Positions 24,801 through 35,500 of a stretch of DNA of 64,000 bases are shown here, in pieces (within the stretch, counting starts at the first letter, position 1; each line of letters begins with the position of its first letter). The translations under genes and the position numbers were made by a program. Origin of the DNA: Cytidiella melzeri (taxonomy: Eukaryota; Basidiomycota; Agaricomycetes; Polyporales; Irpicaceae); contig JABYQR010000116.1 in NCBI GenBank assembly GCA_022592445.1, positions 52,875 through 116,874 of the forward strand, written 5' to 3'. The notes under the pieces are model-generated. The model saw nothing but the letters and a program-made list of their open reading frames with translations. It was not told the origin of the DNA and did no database searches.

Positions 24801-26611
24801 ACGAGCGCAGATTTGGCACGTCCGATGTGCCGAGAAGTCTATGGGTATTCCTTCAACTGCGCGATGAAGCCCTTTTACGCCTATGTGGCCTAGAAGGCGG
24901 TGTAAAAATCCCGTCCTTGTTCATTCGAAGAGGACGCAATCGTATTGACGCGAGTATCGGAGATGCGGTCCGCTAGACTGAGCGAGTGATTTTGAGTAAA
25001 GTTGTTCTCGTTCATAGTCGCGTGTATCGGCGTCATGTGGAGTATGTAGAGATTGTTCGGCAATAACCTTCCATCAACAATTCCTTTCCCATTGAGAGTG
25101 AGTTGCACCGTTCCTTTTCCCGAATGGCACTCAATTCCTCGCCTCTCTAGACACCCTTGCGAGACAAGATTGAGACGTGCTGATGGAACATGTAGCACGT
25201 TTGATAATCTCAATGACGTGCTGACTCCGTCGTGTGTAGCATTGAAATAGATATCTCCAACTCCAATCGCTGATGTCGCGTGCGAACTTCCGAAACCTTT
25301 AACTTGGATGGGCGTGATTGGTTTGTAATTGGTGAAGAACGTTCGGTCGGCAAAGATGTGGCGATTTGCACCCGAGTCGTGATAACATTCGGCGTTCGTG
25401 ATTTGACCTTTGAATGCAGCCCTGTTACAGGTGACGTGATTGATCGGATCAGTGTATGTGTTGAGAGAAAAGAATTGACCGTGCGACAAGGCGGCAATAA
25501 CGGTATCGTCGGGCTGAGCCGAGGGATGATCCGTACGTGAGTCACTCGACGCGACATTGGCGATATTGGCCGATGATGGTAACGCATGATAATTGAGCTG
25601 TCTTTGACCTGTAGGAGGAGCCGATGCAGCTCTCTGAGAAGGATGTAAATGGATATCGCGGGGTCCTTTCCACCAGTACGGATACTGGCCACATTTTCCT
25701 CCGCCGTAAGCGAAACAATCTTGAACGAGATGCCCAATGGGCCGCGAACAATCAGGGTTGATGCATCGAATCTGATTCTTCTCACTGTGCGAATGTTTAG
25801 CGCGTTTTGTGGGAGGAGCCGACGTAGCGGTAATGATGGGAGCGGTGCTTGCAGCGCGTTTCTTCTGAATAGAATTTACGCCACTGATTTGCGCGATGTA
25901 CTCGGGTCCCTGTAAACCTTGCGCCCAGTCCTCTTCCTTGATGAGTTGAATGACAGCTGAAGACGACAGAGGTTTTCCTTCTTTGTCAGCAATGACTAAT
26001 TTCTCTCTGAGCGTTCGAGTGAATGCCCTCCACGAATCATCCAGCGGTAAGAGATTCGCGAGTGTCTTCGCGAAGAATACGTCGGGCATGCAATCCTTAT
26101 CTTGATTGATGAGGTCGATATACATGTTGCGGATCTTCTCCGTCCACTTGGATACGATCAGAGTGCTGGAACATTTGTATCCCATGATTGCCTGATGGAG
26201 TGCTGCCGCCCTGAGACTGTTAACCGGCATATATTCGTCATGTAGAGCGTCCCATGCATCCTTGGCAGTTTTACAGCTAGAAATGATGGGAATCTTGTGT
26301 GTCGGTATCGCGCGAACGAGTAAAGATAGGACAGATTTGTTTTTCTTCATCCACATGCTTGCTCTTCTTTCCGCTTCTTCAACTTCCAAACTGTTCCCCG
26401 CGAGAAGTCTAGTCGAGTTCCTAAGCGTCGGAACAATGGGTGGCTTAGATTCATCAGATTCTTTGTCGATGTATTTCCACAAGTCAAGATCTTCGAGAAT
26501 GATCTCGGACTGCATGGCCCATTGTACGTAGTCGTTTGTTTCTCCGTCATCATGGAGTTTCTCGAGTTTAGCTTTATGATCCTTCGACTTGGAATTCTCT
26601 GAGTCTGACAT
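21859..26611 (-). CDS. Copia gag-pol polyprotein, one frameshift and two apparent introns
   Basis: The proposed start is the ATG at 26609-26611 (MSDSENSK). Gag, a CCHC-like region and the protease (HDSGANRHIF) run in one frame to 24890. A one-base shortfall in a T run (about 24904-24908) then moves the frame into integrase: GHIGVKGLH with TCQIC for zinc, then D,D,E residues in HTDICGP, RVDNAPEYV and NGVAERANL. Two GTGAGT..AG introns (23844-23901, 58 nt; 23738-23786, 49 nt) interrupt the link to reverse transcriptase; splicing restores one frame into NALIHAV and the RT (YTFAPVARWDS, HIDIKTAFLNG). The catalytic box reads SVDD instead of YVDD. RNase H ends in VPGKENTADIFTKALP. Confidence 0.88.
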
Positions 26612-26677
26612 GTTGACGAGATAGGGGTTGAATTCGAGTAGATGGGTTTGATACAATGGATGTGCAACTACAGGGAG

Positions 26678-26692
26678 CCGGGGCTCATAACC
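26678..26692 (-). other. Primer binding site, half-tRNA type
   Basis: Directly inside the 5' LTR the minus strand reads GGTTATGAGCCCC. It resembles the copia-type site that pairs with the anticodon-arm half of initiator tRNA-Met rather than with a tRNA 3' CCA end. The same site follows the LTR remnant at 57359-57631. Confidence 0.7.
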
Positions 26693-26904
26693 TGTTATTC
26701 AAGTGCTGGTACAGCGTGGTAGAGTCTTTGAATTGATAGTGCGAATACAAATACAACGGTACACATACCTGGTACAGCGTGGTAGAGTCTAAAGCACGCT
26801 GTACCAAGTATTCGATCCTTTGAGTCCACTAGCGCTCACGCGCTCACAAGCGCTTCCCCGCCCTATTTCCTATTCCGTCTCATCGGGCGGGTCACCGTTT
26901 GACA
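26693..26904 (-). repeat. 5' LTR of the copia element
   Basis: 212 bp, apparently identical to the 3' copy; it should drive minus-strand transcription of the element. Confidence 0.95.
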
Positions 26905-27291
26905 TATGGGTAGTGCTCTACCATAGTAAAGTTGAGCACACAGGAGTTGGGCTATGCCTCGGTCATGTCAAGGTTATTCAATGGGCGCCCTCGCAACACA
27001 AGTATTATTGACAATAACACCACATTATGAGCCGATTTTATTCCCAACAGCACTTAAAATCACTTATCATGTCTTATTTAGGAGGAAACCTACCATATCT
27101 GGGATATTCAGCCCAAAATTGTGCCATAAAAGTATGGGTTTTGCTTTCAAAAAGGTATGGATTATGGAGTATGAGGGGTTTATGGGTTTTTAGCTCGATT
27201 TCTCCGCAAACCAAGTTGGTCGAGCTTACAATGTATGGGTTTTGAGGGGTTATGGGGTTTGAAGGGTATGGGTTAAGAGGGGTTCGACTGT

Positions 27292-28141
27292 AGCGAGAAT
27301 ACCGCAATGTCCAATGGACTGTTGGCCATGGACATTTGACCGCACACCAATCCATCTCCTCATCAAACTGACAAGTGCAGTCTTGCAATCACGTGCACTT
27401 CTACTTGAAACGCGAGAACTCTGCCAGCACCGTCCCACCACTTCCACAATCCGGTAGAGTCCAAGACTTCGCTCAGTACAGTCCCCCTCGCTGTTGGTCC
27501 CTCCGCGACAGCTCGCCTGAGTTGGCTCATTCTTGTCCCTCATTACCTCGAGCAATGTCGCTTCAAATTGTTTCTGCAGGCAAACTTCAGCGACTAGGTC
27601 CTCCTTCACTCGATGTGCCAGCGCAACATCTGTTCATACCCGCCCTAAAGGTGGGATTCCGATTGGCCTGTCAAGCTGCCACCAATGCTGTGGTCTATTA
27701 ACATGTACATGGCCTGTCTCGAAGCCAAGGGTTATCTGTTGTTTGTTTTGTGCGTGCTCGCTGTTGGCTGTGGTATTTACTGTCCGAAGTCACTTCTCCC
27801 CTGCTCCAATTTTTTGTCATCTACACACACTGTCGTTGTTTTTGTGATATCCCAGAATCCATTGCAAATTGACGTGATCTGAATTTTGAAACTCGCCATG
27901 AATGTACATGTGGTACATGCAGCACACAACGTAGGTACTGACTACGAACATGCACCTGTCGTCAGTGAGCTGTCGGTATACTCTTTGATGTGAGCCTGGG
28001 CCCGATAACACTGTAACGTACACATCATGTCCAAGAATTATGTCGCTAGGACAACAAAAAAATCTGTCGGTGTGATGCAAGCGCGGGACATATCGCGACG
28101 CTGTCGGTTTACGCTAAATCAAGTATACGCGGGTCAGACAT
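27292..28141. other. Intergenic, no gene recognised
   Basis: Short overlapping frames occur on both strands without domain or splice support. Confidence 0.45.
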
Positions 28142-29371
28142 CCCAGCGTAGTCTCGGAACCAGCCGTTTGCGATACCTGTTTTGGAAAGCGGAGTTCGAA
28201 AAAGACAAAAAACGAGGTATGCAAACGTCTGGTGAATTCGGTCAGTGGCGGGTACCGCTCAGTCGCACGTGACTCTCGCCAGTCAATGTGTCGTGCTTGA
28301 GCGCCCATTATCGAATCTGTATGTGGCATGTTCGGGACTTCGTACTTTCTACTACTAGTCCCCTCCAGTCTCTCACACATGTCATTCATATTCTCACTCT
28401 CTGCTAATATCAGACAAATAAATTTGAATAAGATTAAACCCTCAGTCGTGGATAATTCCCTCTCGGCCGCACCAGACAGCCGGATAATGATAACCAGTGC
28501 TCAGGCCTCGACCTCGACTCAGGCTTGCCCCACTCGTCCCCTCATTCGAAGATGCACGGAAAGCAAATAGCCAGTACGCGAGAAGATATTCCTCCGGCAA
28601 CTTCTCGGGAGGCAATTCGAGGCGCGACGCAAGTCACGGTAATGTTTTGATTCGACGTTTTCGAGGACCCGTCTGTCGAGGGCGCCTCGTGCCGTGACAC
28701 CGTGTTTGTGTCCGCGAGGTGGTTTGTTGCGGTTCTTAAGTATCCCAGCATGTCGCTCGCAGTGCTTGAGCGCAATGCGAGCATATCCAGAGTTTATTAG
28801 ACGAAATAAATATGTGTACAATTGATACTCACCAACCAGTGAGTGCCCATCTCCATGTGCCAGGTGAGGTGGTACCAGAACCAAACAATATTTAGTTGTT
28901 GTCCTGTATCCGTCATCGAGTCGTTGTGGCGTAGTCGAGCCGTGCGAGGCACCGTTACGCGATGATTGTACGTGCCGCGTTGATGGACTTGTTCTTGACT
29001 TATGTCTGATGTTGAAGGGACCTTGCGGTGTTCATTGTTGATGATGGCGAGGTCCTCAAAAAATGGAAAAGCGACGCGAGAGGCAAGGGACAAGAGGTAG
29101 ATGCAAGGGCGCGACGGCGGCAATGGCACGAGATGGAACACGAGGTGGTGGGCGAAAAATGAAAATAAAACTTGAAATTTGGCCAGGCGCCCGCAGAAAG
29201 TCTTCGATTTCGAGCACGTGCGACTGAGCGGTACCCGCCACTGACCGATTACACCAGACGTTAAGGAGCGCGGTTCATTGTGTCTTTTTCGAACTCCGCG
29301 CTCCAAACAAGGAAGGAGCATCGGCGACGTCCGCGCTCTTCCTTAACGTCTGGTTCGAGACTAATCCCAGC
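28142..29371. repeat. Imperfect long inverted repeat, possible foldback transposon
   Basis: The left arm (28142-28271) and right arm (29215-29371) are inverted copies sharing GTCAGTGGCGGGTACCGCTC next to the inner edge, GGAGTTCGAAAAAGAC in the middle and AGTCTCG(G)AACCAG at the outer edge. The arms differ by indels and substitutions. The 940-bp interior contains no recognisable transposase. No clean target duplication was found. Confidence 0.6.
29254..29353. repeat. Near-perfect palindrome inside the right arm
   Basis: CCAGACGTTAAGGAGCGCGG (29254-29273) recurs inverted at 29331-29353 with three extra bases, around a 57-nt loop that holds TTTTTCGAACTCCGCGCTCC. It could fold as a cruciform or be a nested element. 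Confidence 0.7.
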
Positions 29372-29749
29372 GCACCCTGGCTTCGCCTGGGCGTGTATGC
29401 ACCCGTCGGTTGAATTCAGGACCCCGAACCACTCCCGCGCGCTAGACAAGATGAGCACCGCTATTATCATGATGCTCATGCATTGGTCGTATTCAGGAGG
29501 TACTGTATGATAGTGTATCCAAAGCTGTTTCCGGTACCCTCAGCATCGACGACGGCAATCAGTCGGTATAAGCTTGTCTTGTACTCACAGCTGTACACTC
29601 GCGGCTTGGACGGCCTTCAAAGTTATAACCCTTCCCGCTGCCCTCGGGGCAGGAAAGACCCTTTCCAGGCTGACAATCATTTGTTGACCGCAACGCTCCT
29701 ATCTTACTTTTACCTGCGTTGATGGTTTGTCTTGGCAGCAGGGGCATAG

Positions 29750-30004
29750 CAGACTCCTACCCAGTCGTCTCCGGTCGGGAGAGCAGAAGACATGCTGGGT
29801 CTCGAGGAATATTTGGTTATGTTTAGTGTAATACTGTTTTTAGAAATCAATCAATTCAACACGTGCTATTCTCCCAACCTTATTTCTGCTTCCCTCCCTC
29901 CGACGACTGGCACTTAACAAGTGTAAACAATGATTGGCGCCATGGCCGGCACATGCGGACTTTGAAGTTACTCGCAGACGCTCAGGGAATAATCAACGTT
30001 TGTG
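29750..30004 (+). repeat. Left TIR of the Pack-MULE-like element
   Basis: Begins CAGACTCCTACCCAGTCG; pairs with 31466-31720. Confidence 0.85.
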
Positions 30005-30204
30005 CGAGTATTGTGACGTTGATGTAAGATTCCAGATGTAGAGACAATCTTTTTTTATTTTAAATCAATCTTATTATTCGTCGGCAAGGCCAGGGACGGT
30101 AGATACTAAGGTATTATACACACGGTAGAATATGCGTAACAGGAAGACTAAAAGTCAAGACGCGCGATACGCGCAACGAAAGAACGCATCTCAGTAAATA
30201 ATGA

Positions 30205-31085
30205 CTAATTATTACCGGGAGCGTGATCGAAAGTGAAGGCGAGGGGATTCTCAAGCAAGAAGGTGTGAAGGGCAGGAGCAGGATCAGCCGAGTTCTTGAG
30301 GAACTCCAAGAAGTTGCGCCGCGGCCGTCAGTACCGAGTGCACTGGTTGAGAATATGTGCGCGAGAGTGAACGACGCTGCATTGGTCGCAACGGGTGGCT
30401 TCGGTTGGGAAGAATCGCGAGCGGTACTCCCCGGTGGGTGCGTGATTAAGAATGGCTCGGGCTGCTCGTGCGGCCAGGCTGTTGGTGGTGAATTGGGTGA
30501 GAAATTTCCCTCCTTTGTGAGTGGAGGGGACAATTGGTCATGGGCCGTGCAGAAATTTGTGGCCTCGATATGCGGGGTGTTTGCACATGTTCGTCCACGC
30601 GGCGATCACACGCATTTTGGCCATCTTCCTGGTCCATGCGACCGAGGTGAATGGTATTGGGTTACGGTTCTCCAGCGCTTCTCAGGCGAGCTGGTCAACC
30701 TGTTCGTTTTGCTCGATGCCGACATGACCAGGGCACCAGTGAAGATGGAGGTGGGCCGCAGGGTTTACAGAAAACCAGGCGCGGAGACGTGTGGTGGTAC
30801 TGATGGATATGGCCTGGGCGGAGTGCAGATCCACTCTGAGGAGAGTGGACACCGCAGACTCGCTATCACAGAGGATATGAAGGTCGGTGGAGGTGGTGGT
30901 GATGCCTCTCGTGATGCACGTGGCGAGTGCGAGGACCTCCGCGTCGAACAACGTGGCATTTGAGTAAGCGTATGCCTTTGAGGCAATGAGGGCGCGACCA
31001 ACATACAAGCGGTAGGCGGCAGCGGCGACATCCGGAGTTCCTGCTCGAGCTGACCCATCGGAGAAGGCGTAAGTAGTGCGACCTA
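30205..31085 (-). pseudogene. LINE (non-LTR retrotransposon) RNase H and C-terminal zinc motif, captured fragment
   Basis: The minus-strand frame starts near FSDGSARAGTPDVAAAAY and carries all four RNase H acidic positions: FSDG, FDAEVLAL, LCDSESA and QVDQLA. It is followed by the NPIPFTSVAW and HKGGKFLTQFTT blocks and a CDQC...HSRAHILNQC zinc motif typical of fungal LINE ORF2 C-termini, ending in TAG at 30205-30207. Three in-frame TGA codons interrupt it: after VDQLA, after HGP and after CTRY. Endonuclease and reverse transcriptase are absent, so it is a captured 3' end. A run of T/A near 30045-30065 may be the old poly(A) tail. Confidence 0.85.
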
Positions 31086-31465
31086 AGTATCACATCAACC
31101 TCTATGTATACTGTCTTCGAAGAAATCTGGGGCGTACTTGCCTCTCATCACACCAACATATCCTCATGGATTCTATATGCATTTAACCAGGAGTTCTCAT
31201 ACCACCTAAAGGTCTTTCCAACTCCGGTGCCAACCTCGAAGAGCGCATCCTTCCGGCGAAGTAATGCCTGCACGAACAGACACTGCAGTCGGCACGCCCT
31301 CAGTCCAAATGCTTCTAGGCATGCTGAGCAAATTTCTTCAATGGACGGCACTTGCTGCGGTGTGGTACGAGTTGTAGATAAAACATGTAAAGAGCTAGGG
31401 TGCGCAAAGAAATCGGACCGCTGTTCCATGTTGTAAATGAATGATTGAAGTCGAGGAACTATTCT

Positions 31466-31720
31466 CACAAACGTTGATAATTTCTTGAGTGTCTGCGAGT
31501 AACTTCAAAGTCCGCATGCGCCGGCCGTGGCGCCAATCATTGTTTACACTTGTTAAGTGCCAGTCGTCGGAGGGAGGGAAGCAGAAATAAGGTTGGGAGA
31601 ATAGCACGTGTTGAATTGATTGATTTCTAAAAACAGTATTACACTAAACATAACCAAATATTCCTCGAGACCCAGCATGTCTTCTGCTCTCCCGACCGGA
31701 GACGACTGGGTAGGAGTCTG
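31466..31720 (-). repeat. Right TIR of the Pack-MULE-like element
   Basis: Inverted copy of 29750-30004; the outer ~200 bp look identical, and differences cluster at 31470-31515. Confidence 0.85.
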
Positions 31721-31729
31721 GGGGCATAG

Positions 31730-32574
31730 CAACTCGGGTTGTACCATAGCACAGCCAGGCGTTGATAAGACAGTTATAATATTATAATACAATATGATAT
31801 CTTCAGCCACAGTATTATGATGTAGCGCAATGCATATGCATATCGGCCTGCTACATTTGTGTTACTAGTATTATTATTACAGCGACTTCCAAATTGATAG
31901 GCGGGCGCGTCTAAAACGTGCATAGGCGGACTGTGGTCTGGGTGACAATCCGAAGTCGCCGACTGTTCTGGCCCCGCCGAAGGACGCACGGCACTGCAAT
32001 GCCAGACAGCTCCGACCAATAATTGACGTACTCCGTCGTGGTCCGACTGCGTGAGATTTGTGAGCACCCGCCTATACTTTTGAAACTAGCTGTATGAGCT
32101 CTAGATTTCGTAGTCCTGCTGGATGGTTTTGTACGTACGGAACAGAGCGCGTGGCTATGGCAAGGAGTCAGTGTGGTGACGGCTCCGACGGGACCCCGGG
32201 TAGTGGATGGAACCGATGATTCAGGGATGGCCGGGGTCTCTTCAGCCCGCGCTTGATTTTTTGTGGGCGAAAAGTCGAGTGCGTCTCCTTGTCTGCCGAC
32301 GTCCACGACGAGGACAAGACTCTGTGACGGATCGCTGCCTCATCCAGCATCCGGATTTACTGCCTTTTATTCCTACACTCAACTCGCGACCATTCGTTCG
32401 CCTGCAGGCAGGTCATCTTTCACGACCGACCTTCACGCGACGGCACGTTTATCTCTGAAACCATCGAGCTAAATCGTAAACAATTCGTGCGTACCTTTTT
32501 TTCGCTTTCAGTCTTTGTGGATTCTCTGCAACTAACCTTATTCACTTCGTTTTCAAACTTTTTCACGTGGTAGA
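31730..32574. promoter_or_regulatory. Intergenic and promoter/leader of the eIF4G gene
   Basis: No gene recognised. The last 170 bp are rich in pyrimidine runs and precede the eIF4G start; no clear TATA box. Confidence 0.4.
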
Positions 32575-35500
32575 ATGAGCAAATCTTCTGCTGCCTCTGC
32601 ACCGAAGCCTCCGCCGTTCTCGCAACAGTCTGCTTGGGCAAGGGGTCCGCCAAACACTTCTTCAACCCCCACACCAAGATCTCAGTCTCCCGCACCGGCC
32701 AACATTCCCTCGTCCGTTGCCACATCACACTCAAGACGACCTAGTACTCTTGGACATAGCCATGGTGTTGTTTTCAAGGATGGAGCCCGAAGTACCGTAG
32801 GCGCCCACAAATCAGGTGTGTAGAGCTGCTTTTCCTACCTGCCGATGGCGTGCGTACTTGGTGTGCGTAAGGCTGGCGAGAAAGGCCTGTACTGCGCGGC
32901 GCTTTGCGCCTCCCCTCGTGAGTCCTACAGCGGTCTGTGAAGTGCCTCCGACCTGCTGTGCGGTTTCACACGAGGTGATAGTAACGGTATGATGGACGCA
33001 CAGCACAATGGTACGCTATCATTACAGGCGTCGCGAAGAGACCATTATCACTTTTCGGTTTCTTGTTCTTTCAGATTGACTTACATTCATCGCGCATTGC
33101 AGGTTCCTCGGTGACTTTTGGCTCCATAGATGATGCATCTGCCACAATATCTTCTTCCCCCGCCTCCGTTCCACCTATAAAGACGGAGGTACCGAAAATC
33201 TTTGGTTCTTTGGATGCGACACCCACCGCCGTATCAGCTGTAAATGGCAAGCAACTGGCCTCTTCATCGGCATCCGTCTCAGCCAATGTAAAACCATCTA
33301 CAACATCATCATCACTCTCCAAGCCAGTCTTCGATGTCAAAAGTCTGTTTATGACCAGCACTAGTGGTCCTTCCTCTGCATCATCACAGAGCTCGTCAGA
33401 TCCAGTTAACTCGTCATCTCCCTCAACGCGCCAAACTCCTTTGCCGCAACATTCATCTTCCTCTCAACAGTCTTCCCATACACCGCAATCAGCGCAGTTT
33501 CCTAGTCACTCGTTTCAGACTTTTGTACCAGGTAGCGGCCTGCGGCCACAACCGAATGGTAACAACTCAAATGGACCACCGCGTTCGCCTGTTTACTCTC
33601 GCCCCACACCAAATGGTGTCCCTGCCCCTGTAGGCGTCAATGGTCGACCTCAAGGACCACCCGGAACACCTGCTGCATCTCCCACACCATTATCTGTTAA
33701 TATGCCCAGCCCACGCATGGGTCATCCACACCCTGGACCACCCGCGGGCATGCCTCCAGGCCAGCCTGTCGCATGGCCATACTACGTATGTACCAACACC
33801 CAATTTTCGCTTCATTGGCTAACTATTAGTGAAGTATCCTTATCCAGGTATGCAGCCTGAATACATGTACTCTCCTCCTTGGCATATGCCACAGCATGTC
33901 GTACCTCCTGGCCAACATCCACATACTCCCGGCGTGCCCCAGCCATCGCCGCATCAACCTCATCAACACCCCCAACCGGGGCTTTCTATGTCTCCTCGAC
34001 ATCCGCCATCCACTCTCCATCCACCCGGTACACCCAGTATGACCCCCGCCGTCCCTGTCCCTGCGCCCATTCCATCACCGCATGTTCACCCCAGCCCTCT
34101 CAGCTCCGTTTCACCTCCCCTTGTCACTCCTGTCTCGGCCAATGGCGCATCTGCAGCGAACACCATGGATCGTAATGCGAAGCCATTCGTTCCTGGTCGC
34201 AGCAAAGCTATACCCATCAAAAACGAGCTTGGGCTCGAGGTACAACCAGAAGCGTTCAAGAAGCAGCATTCTCTGCAAGGCAGTGCTTCTGGCTTCCAAT
34301 CTCCGGTTGCGCCTAACTCTCCGGCTAGACCCCTGGTACGTTTAGAGAGGCCGGAGGCGAGGGTGCAGCGGGAGGCTGAGGAGGCGCGTCAGAAGAAGGA
34401 AAAGGAAGATGCAGAAAAAGCTGAGAAAGCCAAGAAGGATGCAGAGGAGAAGGCAAAACGTGACGAAGAATTACGGATTCAGAAGGAGAAAGAGGACGCT
34501 GAGCGTAAGCAAAAGGAAGAGGAGGAGCGCAAGAAGCAAGAAGCCGAAGAAGCTGAACGACGGAAGAAGCAGGAAGAGGAGGAGAGGATCAAGAAACAGG
34601 AAGAAGAACGGTTGAGGTTGCAGAAAGAAGAGGAGGAGAAGGAGAAGGAGAGGGTTCGCAAGGAGGAGGAAGAGAAGGAGCGTTTGAGGAAGGAGGCAGA
34701 GGAACGGGCCAAGAAGGAGCAAGAGGAGAAGGAGGAGAAAGAGCGTGCAGCCAAGGAGGCAGAGGCTGCTGCTGCTGCCGCCGCCGCCACCGTTCCTGCC
34801 GTTGCTGAAGGGGTACCTGCCCCATCCACTTCTGATCTGACGTCCGAGCCGAAGGAGGAGGGTGAGCTTGACGAGTCTGACCAAGCGATTGAGAACGACG
34901 AGACGAGAGACAAGGTATTCGACAGGCCACCATTGCGTCTCGACACTACCCTCGAGAGGAAACGACCTGGTCCACTCGATCTTTCTGGTACGAAAGGCCC
35001 GATAGCGGCTGCCCTTCCGTCTGCCCTTGCCTCTGCTCGCATCATTGACGATATCAACCGCGTTGACTATCCGGAGGGTATCAAGAGCCCGAAGATTGAA
35101 CTCAACACGAATGCCAAGGATGGAAAGTTCAGGTAAATATGTCTGCTGTCTTTTGGCTCTCATGACTGCTCCTAACTCTCGTACGACAGATACGATCGTG
35201 ACTTCCTTCTCCAGTTCATGTCAATCTGTAAGGAGAAGCCTGACTCTCTCCCGCCTTTGGATGCCATCGGCCTCGAACCTTCCGACCAGAGCTACCCAAT
35301 GTCTCGTGGCGGCTCAGGAAGGCGTCAGTCATCAGCTACCATGGGGCCTCCTTCTTCAAACGCTCCACGTCAAGCATCGCACGGCCTTGGTATCTCTGTG
35401 GGCGGAAAGCCCTCGAGCAGCTTCCCCATGGGCCAGTTCTCGACACCCAGTGCTAAAATGTCGAGTGATGAGCGGTTTGCTATGTCTAGCCGTTCTTCTT

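Larger units (their letters stand above)
21682..26904 (-). mobile_element. Ty1/copia LTR retrotransposon with identical LTRs
   Basis: Two 212-bp LTRs (21682-21893, 26693-26904) appear identical base for base and carry TG..CA ends, so insertion was recent. On the minus strand the order is 5' LTR, tRNA-half-type primer site, gag-protease-integrase-RT-RNase H, a G-rich polypurine tract (21894-21900 read on the minus strand) and 3' LTR: the copia order. Host sequence TATGGGTAGTGCTC (14 bp) is present directly on both sides (21668-21681, 26905-26918), much longer than the usual 5-bp copia duplication. Confidence 0.95.
21490..27289. mobile_element. Non-autonomous Tc1/mariner-pogo-like TIR element, split by a copia insertion
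   Basis: The ends are perfect 27-bp inverted repeats (21490-21516 and 27263-27289) starting CAGTCGAACCCCTCTTAACC, and TA flanks both sides (21488-21489, 27290-27291), the target duplication of the Tc1/mariner superfamily. Removing the 5223-bp copia and one 14-bp duplication leaves about 563 bp without a transposase, so it is a MITE-like element. Sub-terminal sequence is rich in degenerate GGTATGGGTT/GAGGGGTT units on both arms. The transposase source is not in the window. Confidence 0.85.
29750..31720. mobile_element. Pack-MULE-like element (long TIRs, 9-bp target duplication) carrying a LINE fragment
   Basis: 255-bp inverted repeats at 29750-30004 and 31466-31720 differ at only a few positions, mostly near the inner edge. 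The direct repeat GGGGCATAG flanks both outer ends exactly (29741-29749, 31721-31729). Long TIRs with 9-bp duplications are the mark of Mutator-like elements. The interior holds no MULE transposase but the 3' part of a non-LTR retrotransposon, so this is a non-autonomous element carrying foreign sequence. Near-identity of the arms implies recent activity. Confidence 0.82.

Noticed and set aside
24890..24910. Programmed frameshift between copia gag-protease and integrase
   Set aside because: The heptamer (A TTT TTA) does not fit X XXY YYZ, and the break lies inside the pre-integrase domain; a lost T in a T run is simpler.
34471..35163. Minus-strand ORFs of 192-230 codons, Leu/Ser-rich
   Set aside because: They are antisense shadows of the Glu/Lys coiled coil of eIF4G; codon-biased charged repeats create long reverse frames.
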